The translations under genes and the position numbers were made by a program. Positions 31,391-41,369 of a stretch of 64,000 nt of DNA are shown here, piece after piece. Where the stretch lies: the NCBI GenBank assembly GCA_030323885.1, contig JASIRB010003633.1, positions 1-64,000 of the forward strand. Direction: 5' to 3'. The stretch's first letter is position 1, and each line of letters starts with the position of its first letter. Under the pieces are notes generated by a model, which made no database searches, was not told where the DNA came from, and saw nothing but the letters and a program-made list of their open reading frames with translations. This DNA comes from Branchipolynoe longqiensis (Eukaryota; Annelida; Polychaeta; Phyllodocida; Polynoidae).

Positions 31391-31990
31391 TAGCATTCTT
31401 CATATTTCTCATGAAGACTGCTTCCTAACAGGTCCGCCGCATAAACCTACATGTTTGCACTGTCCCATACTTCATATTTCTCATGAAGACTGCTTCCTAA
31501 CAGGTCCGCCACATAAAACCTACATGTTTGCACCGTCCCATTCTTCATATTTCTCATTTCTGTGTTTCTGTGTGTGTGTCTCTGTGTGTGTCTCTGTCTG
31601 TGTGTCTCTCTGTGAGTGTCTGTGTGTCTGTGTCTCTGTGTCTGTGTGTGTGTCTCTCTGTGTGTGTCTGTGTGTGTGTCTCTATGTGTGTGTCTCTATG
31701 TGTGTGTCTCTGTGTTGTGTCTGTGTGTGTGTCTGGGTCTCTGTGTCTTTGTGTCTCTGTTGCTGTGTGTGTGTCTGTGTGTGTATCTCTGTGTCTGTGT
31801 GTGTGTCTCTGTGTTTCTGTGTGTGTGTCTGTGTGTGTGTCTCTCTGTGTGTGCGATAAAGCAAGCTAAACTGAGCCATGTTTGCACAGTCCCATTCTTC
31901 ATATTTCTCCTGAAGACTGCTTCCTAACAGGTCCGCCGAATAGTCTAACACACTTGTTTGTTCCGTCCCATTTCTTTATTATAACTAAAT
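31391..31990. repeat. ~80-bp tandem repeat with embedded GTGTCTCT microsatellite
   Basis: Four copies (two full, one split, one diverged) of a unit with TTCATATTTCTCATGAAGAC, TGCTTCCTAACAGGTCCGCC and TGTTTGCAC-GTCCCAT. One copy is interrupted at 31558-31855 by (GTGTCTCTGT)n. Confidence 0.85.
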
Positions 31991-32074
31991 TATAGATAAG
32001 TATTCATATTTCTGTGTGTCTGTGTGTGTGTGTCTCTGTTGTGTCTCTGTGTCTCTGTGTGTGCGATAAACCAC

Positions 32075-32370
32075 ACACACTCACACTCACACTCACACTC
32101 ACTATCACAATCACACTCACACTCACTATCACACTCACACTCACTATCACACTCACACTCACTATCACACTCACACTCACTATCACTATCACACTCACAC
32201 TCACACTCACACTCACTATCACACTCACTATCACACTCACTATCACACTCACACTCACTATCACACTCACACTCACTATCACTCACACTCACTATCACAC
32301 TCACACTCACTGTCACACTCACACTCACTATCACACTCACTATCACACTCACTATCACACTCACACTTAA
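32075..32370. repeat. CACTCA/CACTAT microsatellite
   Basis: (CACACTCACACTCACTAT)n, very like the left part of the microsatellite in element B. A T/G-rich run with ~13 Gs follows. Long Ser/His- and Val/Ser-rich frames here are artefacts. Confidence 0.95.
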
Positions 32371-32379
32371 CATTTCCTG

Positions 32380-32931
32380 TGGGTGTGTGGGGGGGGGGGG
32401 GGTTGCTACTATCGGACCCCCCTAGTATTTCTGGCCTTCATCACTCATCCATTCGAAGAATTAATCTGGGATCCAAACAAAGTTCCTAACTACGTCTTTG
32501 CTCACTACACCTATATGAACCTAATACACTAAGTCGCGTGAAATAGGGCGTAGATTCTAGTGTGATATCGTACTGCTTAAAGTTGATAAGTATATTAAAC
32601 TGATCAGTATAATCTACTGTACTTTAGTTTGAAATAACTTTTAATTGAAATGGCTACCTTTTGAGATATTTGAAATTCAAACAGGTGAAAATATTTTGCG
32701 CAAGTATGCCATAATTCTGGTACCATAGACTTCTGCAATAGGTTCTATTAAATCGACTCAGTGTTCCCTTCTACTTGGCAACAAATACTTAATAAGTGCA
32801 TCAGGATCTAAGTTAGATATGTAAAATCAAATCTAGATAATTGTTTTGATTTTGAAAATTTGATTCTTCATCAGACTATGCAGCTTTAAATGTGAGTGTC
32901 CGCCTTAAAGACTCGAACGCTACTACTGGTC
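32380..32931. other. Unassigned intergenic sequence
   Basis: AT-rich sequence without supported coding frames, splice signals or recognised repeats. Confidence 0.5.
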
Positions 32932-33345
32932 CGTAATCGATTAACACGACCCGGGCGACTCGGGTCACCGAGTCGTCAGAGTCGACAAATACACGTGGCG
33001 TGTGCAAAACGACCCGACCCCAGTAACCCACGTCTTGGCTAAGGTTGGCTAGGAGTGATGACATCACATTTCTGCCAGTACCTGTAGGATAACAGCTACC
33101 ACTACAAGTACTGCGTGATTTTTTAATGCTTTCATTTTTTACTAACTCAGATTGTCAGCTTATACATTCATACTATACTTTAAATCCTGTTTTGCTGTAA
33201 GCCTACTTCTATCGGTTATTAAAATAAAGAACTAAGTTTAGGATTAAGCCACCATTTTGTCCACCCCGAGCGGGGAGAAGCGTATTCGATTATTCAACCC
33301 GAGCCTGTAGGATGTGCGCATGTGCCAAAAATTGTCTCGATTACG
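32932..33345. mobile_element. Second copy of TIR element C
   Basis: Starts CGTAATCGATTAACACGACC and ends TCGATTACG. The interior words CCCGACCCCAGTAACCCA, GGATAACAGCTACCA and GGATTAAGCCACCATTTT match 4243-4668 in order. It lacks the nested element D, giving the pre-insertion state of that site. The right TIR is diverged. Confidence 0.75.
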
Positions 33346-33889
33346 CCCCTCGTGGCTGCAGCCAGCCGTGAAGGTTGCGCATGGCCCGACAGCCGGCTGG
33401 TGATGACGTCACCAACCACTTCCGGTCGCTGCTCAATATACATGAGGCTGCACTGAGTTTGCACTATAAGTACAAGTCTGCCCGCACAACGCACCTCATC
33501 TGGTTTGAGACGCCGCATCTGACAAACACTTCGGGTCCTGAGGTTTCTTCGCAAGTCCATCTGTAACTAGTAAGTCCAAACTTTGCCGTTTAAAGATGCT
33601 TTATCTGTTCAAAGCATTTAAAAAAAAATTGTAATGACTAAAATAGAGTTTGCATATCTAAGTTAGATACTTGTGCACTCATTCAGCGCTTACTGCACGT
33701 TGGTACTTCTGTTATACGCTGCTACACTTGAACATGAGAAAACATAGCCAATATCCACCAATTTGATGTATCTACCAACATTAATTTCATGTGTTTTCAT
33801 TTTGATTATCAATGTTAATACATCATGGTGAAAGTTACTTTACGCAACAGTACAAGAGATTTCAATGATGAAACTAAGGGTTGTTGGGG
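33346..33889. other. Unassigned sequence
   Basis: Mixed AT-rich sequence. No frame, repeat or RNA feature could be supported. Confidence 0.4.
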
Positions 33890-34975
33890 GGGGGGGTGGG
33901 AGGCGTGATTCGCTGAGTGGTGATTGGTTGGAGGTGGTGAGACAGTGCTTGAGGAGGGAGCTGTGGGGGGGAGGCATGGTTGGCTGGGTGGTGATTGGTT
34001 GGAAGAGGTGGTGAGATTGCTTGAAGGGCGAGCTGTGGGGGGAGGTGCGATTGGCTGAGTGGTGATTGGTTGGAGGAGGTGGTGAGACAGCAATTGAGGG
34101 GCGAGCTGTGGGAGTGGCATGATTGGTTGAGTGGTGATTGATAGGAGGAGGTGGTGAGACAGTGATTGGGTGGGTGAGCGGTGGGGGAGGCGTGATTGGC
34201 TGGGTGGTGATTGATTGGAGGACATGGTGAGACAGTGATTGAGGGGTGAGCTGTGACAGGAGGCATGATTGGATGAGTAGTGATTGGTTGGAGGAGGTGG
34301 TGAGAGTATTTCAGGGGCGAGCTGTGGGGGGAGGCGTGATTGGCTGAGTGATGATTGGTTGGAGGTGGTGAGACAGTACTTGAGGAGGGAGCTGTGGTGG
34401 GAAGTGTGATTGGTTGAGTGGTGATTCATTGGAGGAGATGGTGAGACAATGATTGAGGGGCGAGCTCTGACAGGAGGCGTGATTGACTGAGTAGTGATTG
34501 GTTGGAGGAGGTGGTGAAAGTACTTGAGGGGCGAGCTTTGGGGGAGGTGTGATTGGCTGAGTTGTGGTTGGTTGGAGTTGGTGAGACAGTCCTTGAGGGG
34601 TGAGCTGTGGGGGGAGGCGTGATTGGCTGAGTGGTGATTGGTTGGAGTTGGTGAGACAGTCCTTGAGGGGTGAGCTGTGGGGGGAGGCGTGATTGGCTGA
34701 GTGGTGATTGGTTGGAGTTGGTGAGACAGTCCTTGAGGGGTGAGCTGTGGGGGGAGGCGTGATTGGCTGAGTGGTGATTGGTTGGAGTTGGTGAGACAGT
34801 CCTTGTGGGGGGAGCTGTGGGGGGAGGCGTGATTGGCTGAGTGGTGATTGGTTGGAGGTGGTGAGACAGTGCTTGAGGGGTGAGCTGTGGGGGAGGCGTG
34901 ATTGGCTGAGTGGTGATTGGTTGAAGGTGGTGAGACAGTGCTTGAGGGGCGAGCTGTGGGGGAGGCGTGATTACA
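33890..34975. repeat. 70-bp minisatellite
   Basis: About 15 copies. The unit is GATTGGCTGAGTGGTGATTG, GTTGGAGTTGGTGAGACAG, TCCTTGAGGGG and TGAGCTGTGGGGGGAGGCGT. The period is exactly 70 bp in the right half (34621, 34691, 34761) and irregular on the left. Each unit carries two ATTGG (inverted CCAAT) words. Pro/Thr/His-rich minus frames here are artefacts. Confidence 0.95.
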
Positions 34976-35154
34976 GCTAGCAGTCTCCTAATTGACCTTG
35001 GCTGAGTGACCTCATTGCTGGACAAACTTACATACATACATGCAGCATAGCAACTACATATAGTAAACAGGGAATGATGGGTATAATAGTGAACGTCGAC
35101 CCTATGACCTGCCCCCTAGTTTCATTCCCTTATTTCCACTTCCGATCGACTCCT

Positions 35155-35265
35155 ATTTTGAACTTTAAAACCAATGGTTTAATAAAAAACAAACAATTCT
35201 CGCCGTGAATATGGCCAATGCTTCCGACACGGCGTAAAGAAACCACCGATCAATCAATCAATCCT
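35155..35265 (+). repeat. SINE-2 copy
   Basis: TTTAAAACCAATGGTTTAAT, AAACAAACAATTCTCG, then a stem CGCCGTG...CACGGCG enclosing AATATGGCCAATGCTTCCGA, then GTAAAGAAACCACCG and a (ATCA)n tail. The same order occurs at 55610-55702 and, inverted and split, at 4681-5700. The head is not clearly tRNA-like in these truncated copies. Confidence 0.75.
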
Positions 35266-35554
35266 AATATGTACCTTTATGCTTAATTTGTCTAATAGAC
35301 GGTTCCGACTGCGCATGCGCTGAAAACGGCGTTGGCAGCAAAGCAAATGCAATTGTCCATTGAGTTTGTCGATACGCATAGGGAAAAACTTCGATTTTAT
35401 TTTAAATGAATAGAAATACATAACAATTTGGCATAAACATGTATGCACACATGCAATATAATGATCTGATGAATATAGCTAAGACAAAACTAGCCATAGT
35501 TAAACAGTTTGAGCTAAGAAACATACAATTCCACGCAAAACAATCAGTGATATC
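35266..35554. other. Unassigned sequence
   Basis: Low-complexity AT-rich sequence downstream of the SINE-2. Nothing recognisable. Confidence 0.4.
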
Positions 35555-35699
35555 TGTAATGTATGTAACAGATGTGCACAACACGAGAGCTACTGAACGA
35601 CTGCTTTTATTGCGGTGTGGTGATCACGCGCTGCCCACTGGCACGTGACCCCTCTGCTATGCCTCACATCTTTGGCATTCATAGTACGGATACCTCACA
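35555..35699 (-). repeat. Short 3' LTR of the second Gypsy element
   Basis: On the minus strand it starts TGTGAGGTATCCG, directly after a polypurine tract, contains CAATAAAAGCAGTCG (polyadenylation signal) and ends near ATACATTACA. The length of ~145 bp is usual for this kind of invertebrate Gypsy. No partner LTR is visible, so the end is uncertain by ~10 bp. Confidence 0.65.
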
Positions 35700-35713
35700 T
35701 CTTCCCCTTTTAC
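35700..35713 (-). promoter_or_regulatory. Polypurine tract
   Basis: On the minus strand, GTAAAAGGGGAAGA immediately precedes the TGT of the 3' LTR. This is the position and composition expected of a plus-strand primer. Confidence 0.65.
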
Positions 35714-36451
35714 AAAGTCAATCAACATTATGCATCGTATTTAAGGTTCTGCCCGAGTCCATTTGTTTGAGTCTCCTATGATGACACGTTGACATGGCCG
35801 TGTTCATTACACATGTATAATGGTCCTTCGTTTCTCTGCAATGCAATGTTATTATACGAGTACAGCATGATCTTCTCAATGATGTTTCAATGGAATGTAC
35901 AAGCACCACATCTTATTTTACAATACAATAATCAATACCTTGATGGGTCGTTCATGTTGTGCATCTGTAAGCCCGATTAATTATATCACTGGATTTACAT
36001 ATGAATAATACTCACATGTCGTTTGCAATTAATACGAGAATCACTTCCCGCTTTCGTTATCTGTTCGTGACCTTGGGGTTTCCGTCACTTAAAATTACAA
36101 CTATTCTTATCTTCCCTTCAACAACACAACAATAACAAATTTTAATGGTACAAGATTACAATAACAATATCGCAATAATCACCGAGATCATACATTGTTT
36201 ATACCTGAGTGGTATATTTTAACTAACACTCGATCACTGTTGTGTAGGTGTTTATATCATTATCGAATGGTTGGGTGCTAGCATGATTGCTTGCTACTAC
36301 CCCTATCGTGCTACGGGGTGGCTAGTGCGACCCAAACTGGTTACGTAAGGTGTTGGATTTGATGAGTGTTTTTGTGTGTGTACGTGGTTTGGTGCGATAG
36401 TTTCTATTGGTGTTCTGGTTGTGTGGTTTGTTGCCAATTGTGGCTCTTCCT

Positions 36452-37079
36452 TTATCTTGAAATCTGTGTTCTGTTATGCCTGAATACCTTGCTATTCTCG
36501 TTTTTTAGTTTATAATCTCTGTTAGTTTGTACTTTCCTTTCTGTTACTCTGCCAATTGCCCATTTATGTTTGTGTGTTCGATATCGGACTTTGTCGCCTA
36601 CTTGTAGTAGTGGGTGTTGTTTTCCGGCTCGCTTGTCATGGTAGTGTTTTTGTTTCTGTTGCGCATTGGTGATTTGCACCTTTCTTGTTTTCACTACATG
36701 TGGTTGTAAGTGCACTCGTATTGTTGAGATTGTGGATCTTAACTTTCTGCTCATAAGAAATTGGGCTGGTGATGCAGCCAGGTCTGACAGTGATGTGTTT
36801 CTGTATATGAGTAATGCTAGGTTTACGTCATTGCCGTCTGTGCATGGGTTTTTTTATCAGCTGCTTCATGGTCTGTATTGTTCGCTCCGCCTGCCCATTA
36901 CTGCGTGGGTACATCGGACTAGAATATATGGGTTTGAAATGATACTTTCCTGCAAAGTTTTTGTATTCAAAATTCGAAAACTGGGGACCGTTATCGGAAA
37001 CAACCACCTCAGGTATACCGTGCCTACAGAATATTTCTTTCATTCGGGCAATTATCGCTGCACTAGATGTATTGCGCAT
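36452..37079 (-). pseudogene. Gypsy integrase fragments
   Basis: 36828-37079 carries IFCRHGIPEVVVSDNGPQFS (second catalytic Asp) and YPRSNGQAERTIQTMK (catalytic Glu). 36452-36754 carries the C-terminal part with QVGDKVRYRTHKHKWAIGRV. They are in different frames. The zinc module and first Asp are not readable. Nonfunctional. Confidence 0.8.
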
Positions 37080-37655
37080 TCTGGAAATCTCGGGATATTT
37101 TTAGTAATAGTCGACTACGACAAGGTACTGTTCCTTTTGGTACTCAAATAAATCCACTCCTACTTTCCGGAATGATGCGTCAATTACTTGATGGCTTATT
37201 AGTGGTTCGGAATTGGGAGTGTTGCGATATGCTTGACATGATATGATTTGTTTACACACACCTAGCCAGAATAGGAAATCGTGTATGAGTTGCTTACTTT
37301 TAACAATGCCAAGGTGTGTTTGTGTACTCTGTCTAACATTTCACTCCTCATTGATGTTGGGACTGTGATTCAATCACTTTCATTAGCAGATTCTGTTGAA
37401 CAGAGAAATCGTCTTTGAACGGTATAGTGTCTGCATGTATTGTGTGCTTTGATTGTGGCCAACCTTCTTTAGTATATTTGATAACATTTTGGAGAGTGGC
37501 GTGGTTCTCAGTTTCTTACACTAGCCACTCTAGATCAGCATCCATGTACTCTGTCGTTGCAATAGAGATTTGCTTGTTAAAGAGGTCATTCGGCCTTGTA
37601 TTATTTGAGTGTGCACGAGACAGGCATCGGCGAAAAGCATTTCAGAGCCTTTGAT

Positions 37656-38312
37656 TTAAATAACATTCAGGTTATAATTTTGAAGGCGCATTCGCATGCG
37701 CTGTATCCGAGCAGTGAGTTTATGCAGTGGTTTGGTCATGATGCTCTCGACCATAACCTCTCTCCCAAAAATATATTTGTGAAACTTGTTACAGCCGAAA
37801 CAGATCACCAACAGTTCGTTCTCGATCACTGCATAACTCTCCTGCGCGCTGTTCAATGCTTTCGGTGCCATGGCTACTGGTCGGTTATCTTGAAAGAGTG
37901 TGGCCCCCTAGACCCAATTTGGATGCATCTACCTGAATCGTCACTGCTTTACGTAATCAAAATATTGCAAGACTGGGGCTTCGACTAGCAGGCTCTTTAA
38001 CTTATCGAATGCGATTTTCTGTTCCTCCCCCGAGTGCCAAGCGACCTCTTTCGTTAATAAGATGCGCAGGGGTTTTGCGATTTCCGAAAGGTGCAGAATA
38101 AATTTTCCCACATACCCATTCATTCCCAAGAACCTCTGGACTGCTGGTTTGTCTTTTGGGGTCACTAGATCTACATTGGCTTGGACCCGTTCCGGGTTTG
38201 GTTTTAATCCGTTTTGTGTTAACAAATGTCCCACATACAGAACCTCACTCTTGCAAATGTGAGATTTCTTGGGGTTTAGTTTTAGGTTAACTTCTTTCGC
38301 TCTCTTTAACAC
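37656..38312 (-). pseudogene. Gypsy RT thumb/connection and RNase H fragments
   Basis: 37941-38312 reads LNPKKSHICKSEVLYVGHLL and VQRFLGMNGYVGKF, the standard Gypsy post-catalytic RT stretch. 37656-37871 reads LNSAQESYAVIENELLVICF and KFHKYIFGREV, the RNase H region. A frame change lies between them. Confidence 0.85.
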
Positions 38313-38339
38313 TGACTCGAGTCTGACATTGTGCTCTTT

Positions 38340-38969
38340 TCAATTCGAACCATATACAAGGATGTCGTCTGCAACGACGTCGACACCTGGTAGATTTTTC
38401 AGTATTCTTCTCATCTCTTCAATGAAGATATCCCCGGCCGTCTTTATTCCAAAGGGCAGCCGGGAATATCGAAAACGCCACCACAGCATGTTAAATGTAC
38501 AAAGCAACGAACTGGGCTCATCCAGCTCCACCTGCCAGTATCCGCTATTCGTGTCTAATACACTGAAATACCTAGCCCCACAGGTTTTCGCTACCACCTC
38601 TTCCACTGTCTTAATTGGATATGGCCACCTTAACACCACCCTATTCACTTTGGTCGGGTCCAAACAGATGCATATCTTCTGTGGTTTCATCCTGATATGA
38701 ACTTAGATTTTGCTAGGACGTAAAACACAACAAACAAACAAACAAATCTGTGGTTTCTTAACGATCGTCACCAAAATGACCCATGCAGTGGGCTTGTGTT
38801 GTTGAAGTATAACACCTAGTTTGATCATTCTATCTAGTTCATTACGCACGTCTGACACTATGGCATGAGGTATATGTCTGGGAGGGTCTACTACAGGGGT
38901 GATAGATGGGTCAATGTGAATGGTTTTTTGGTTGTTTTTTTTTATTGAGGCTGTATTTATACTGTCCAT
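38340..38969 (-). pseudogene. Gypsy RT core split by a SINE-1 tail
   Basis: 38703-38969 has DPSITPVVDPPRHIPHAI and LDRMIKLGVI (RT N-terminus). 38340-38690 has ICICLDPTKVN, YFSVLDTNSGYWQVELDE and VVADDILVYG with the catalytic DD. The two halves were contiguous before the 58-bp insertion at 38689-38746, which duplicated the TCTGTGGTTTC target. Confidence 0.9.
38689..38746 (+). repeat. Ultrashort SINE-1 insertion (58 bp)
   Basis: ATCCTGATATGAACTTAG, ATTTTGCTAGGACG, TAAAACACAAC and a (AAAC)n tail, flanked by an 11-bp duplication TCTGTGGTTTC (38678-38688, 38747-38757). Only the 3' hairpin and tail of SINE-1 are present. It interrupts the RT of the second Gypsy element, so it is younger. Confidence 0.9.
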
Positions 38970-39000
38970 AGCATATAAGCCCGAGTACCCAGGCTTGTTT

Positions 39001-39943
39001 TCAATGCTGGCCAGTTGTAGTGTTTGGTGTTATCTTACCACGCAGTGGCTGCTGATAAGGTATTTGATTGCCTGCATTTTAGTAGCAGATAGATAATTGG
39101 TTGGTATGGTTAATAGCCTATGTTATTTTTTTTTTGATTTTCTTGGCATATATGTATTTATTTTTTCTACTCTTATTACTAGACTAGCCTACTCCTATTT
39201 ACATATCATAGGCTTGTGCGTAGCTGTGTGGTGTGTTATCTGGCTACTTTTGGCATGGTTACCTTCCATTGGGCGTCCCGCTGGTGGGCCGTGACATATC
39301 ACATGCCCCTTTGCAGTGCAGCTTAGTCAGGTAGGGGCCATGACTTGGATTTCAAAACGTCTTGAGAAAGCAAGACGTTTTGAAAAACCAAGACAGTTTA
39401 CATATAGAAACAAATAGGGGTAAACTGTCACAGTCTGCCACTACTTTAATATTGAGGATGGAACCTAACAAAATACATCATTAAAATGGTTATAAGTAGC
39501 TCTTCAAAGTTTCTATGAAGAAAATGCTCCTGTCTATGGTATGTTCATAATATTTAATTAAAACTACATTAAAATAAAGAGATAATCTATTTTGCCTATA
39601 ACATTGTGCTGTTTTTATTCTGGAATTAGTAATTTTTACTGGTGAACGACCATGGTCTATTTAAACAAGTATTTTTTTTAGAATCAAAATCCGGGACATA
39701 GTTAATAGAAATAACCAACAATATGAACAAATCATGATGATTAGCATCATACATTCCATTAATCTAATGTACACAGGAAGATGGGTTGTTGTTTTAGCAG
39801 TCTACTACACAAGGATGGCCACTGGAGCTGGGTGTGGGTGTGGGTGTGGGTGTGGGTGTGGGTGCAAAGTGGGATATCCATCATACAGTACATGTGTATG
39901 TGCATATAGAGACAGACATGTACATGTATATATATATATATAT
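39001..39943. other. Unassigned sequence with short GTGGGT repeat
   Basis: No coding frame or known repeat. A (GTGTGG)n microsatellite lies at 39831-39864 and a (TA)n run just before the Ngaro element. Confidence 0.5.
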
Positions 39944-40345
39944 AACTTATCCTAGCTGAGGTGGAGAAGAAAGAGAAAGAGCTGAGATGGATTGAGAGAG
40001 TTTATTTTTCTCTTTGATAGGAAAATATAGCCCTATCGAATAATAAAAAACTTTTCACAGCAAGTGATCTATACAACTTCTGAGGAATGAGTACCAAGAA
40101 CTGCCGGTGGCGGCGCCACCATAGGCAAATGAGTGCCGCAGTGAATAGATCTGGGTCTGTTAGTGGACAATAACGGATCATAATAATAAGAAGAAATAGT
40201 AAGAAATACCTCATACCGATGATTTTATACACGTATATAAATATACTAACTATAAAACTTATCCGAGCTGAGGTGGAGAAGAAAGAGAAAGAGCTGAGAT
40301 GGATTGAGAGAGTTTATTTTTCTCTTTGACAGGAAAATATAGCCA
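39944..40345. repeat. Ngaro 3' repeat cluster B1-A2-B2
   Basis: In plus coordinates B2 (39944-40032), A2 (40049-40254) and B1 (40255-40345) abut each other. B1 and B2 differ at very few positions (for example GACAGG versus GATAGG). A2 differs from A1 by small indels around (AATAAG)n. The recombinase stop codon lies just 8 bp beyond B1. Confidence 0.9.
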
Positions 40346-40352
40346 AACCGCC

Positions 40353-41369
40353 CTATGGCGCGGCACCCAATCCAACAGAGCTCTCAAATGAATCTATTGC
40401 TGAAGATACCCTCATGTCGAGCACTATGCGGTTAGTAATGGGAGTTTGAAGGTAGGCAAAAATGGTATCGGAAGACCAATCCCCCCTAATCCTGAGTTCC
40501 TCCAGGGTCGCTCCACACATGGAAAGGTAAGTACAACCCCCCCTCCGGAGGGAATGGGAGGAAATATCATCCGGGTTAAAACCTGCCCTAGCAACGAAGG
40601 TCTTAAGGGTTTCCTCATATACTTTATTCGTTAAAGGAGCGGACCCCGAACCCTGGGGGATACGGAAAGCCATGGAGTCCGATGTAGCCTGTAACTCCCG
40701 AAAATGTCTATCTGTCCAATATACTGCGCAAATGCGCTTCTCCTGACCCCTAGCAATGGGAATCTGCAGCTTCCTTTGCCTAACCTGAATTGTTTTAGTT
40801 TTACGTATGGTAATAATCATGCCCCAGGCATAAAACACAAAGTCCTGGCGCCTTAAACTGGAGTCTGACAAGGTTACTTGGCATTTTCTTAGCAAGCCTC
40901 TAAAGCAACAAAGAAGGGCTGCCCTCCAAGCCACATGACCTGGATTAAGTGTTAACAGTGAAAAAACTGAGAGGATCATACCCGGTAGCATTGGCAATGC
41001 TTGTCTAACCTCATCTCCCCTCACCCGACGAATCCCTCTTAGGGTACTAGAAAGAATATAGCTCTTATAATCTAGAAGGGGGGAAGAGTTCTCACGTAAA
41101 TGATTATTCAGGCCACTAAGATAATTAATTATCAACCTATACTTCAGTGTCCTAGCAAGCCAGGTAGCATATAAAGCAGCCTGTGCCGAGTCGCAAGGAA
41201 TGGGGGCTAGAGAGGCAGCAAGTAATCGTATAAAATCAAAATATCTATTAATTTGGGCTTTCCTAGTAATCAAGGAATTATGAGCATATGACATAGCCTG
41301 GAACCCTCTCTGCTCCTCCTGCAGCTTCGCCTCTGAAAGAAGAAAAGGGGGATTTAAGCCTAAAGCCAC
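40353..41369 (-). CDS. Ngaro tyrosine recombinase
   Basis: An open frame of up to 338 residues; the first clear ATG is at 41294, and upstream text has no in-frame ATG. Recombinase residues are visible, numbered from the open-frame start: R157 in CCFRGLLRK, H272 and R275 in SSHSLRRGG, and Y306 in FAYLQTP, the R-H-R-Y set of lambda-integrase-like enzymes. It would join the circular DNA intermediate into the genome. It overlaps the RNase H frame by ~90 bp in another phase, as is usual in Ngaro. No stop or frameshift: the least damaged gene of this element. Confidence 0.88.
   Translation of the reverse strand: MALGLNPPFLLSEAKLQEEQRGFQAMSYAHNSLITRKAQINRYFDFIRLLAASLAPIPCDSAQAALYATWLARTLKYRLIINYLSGLNNHLRENSSPLLDYKSYILSSTLRGIRRVRGDEVRQALPMLPGMILSVFSLLTLNPGHVAWRAALLCCFRGLLRKCQVTLSDSSLRRQDFVFYAWGMIITIRKTKTIQVRQRKLQIPIARGQEKRICAVYWTDRHFRELQATSDSMAFRIPQGSGSAPLTNKVYEETLKTFVARAGFNPDDISSHSLRRGGCTYLSMCGATLEELRIRGDWSSDTIFAYLQTPITNRIVLDMRVSSAIDSFESSVGLGAAP

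Larger units (their letters stand above)
35555..39000 (-). mobile_element. Decayed Ty3/Gypsy element (second family)
   Basis: Minus-strand order RT (38970-37940), RNase H (37870-37650), integrase (37080-36450), then ~730 bp of noncoding sequence, a polypurine tract and a short 3' LTR (35555-35699). The domain order is canonical Gypsy, unlike the element at 7880-29204. Several frameshifts and stops break it. Gag, protease and the 5' LTR are missing, so the copy is 5'-truncated near 39000. Confidence 0.85.

Noticed and set aside
30089..32425. Cys/Val-, Ser/His- and Asp/Arg-rich frames
   Set aside because: Translation of CACTCA/CACAGA microsatellites. No unique content.
33815..35037. Pro/Thr/His frames of 130-204 residues on the minus strand
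   Set aside because: Encoded entirely by the 70-bp minisatellite, in more than one frame.
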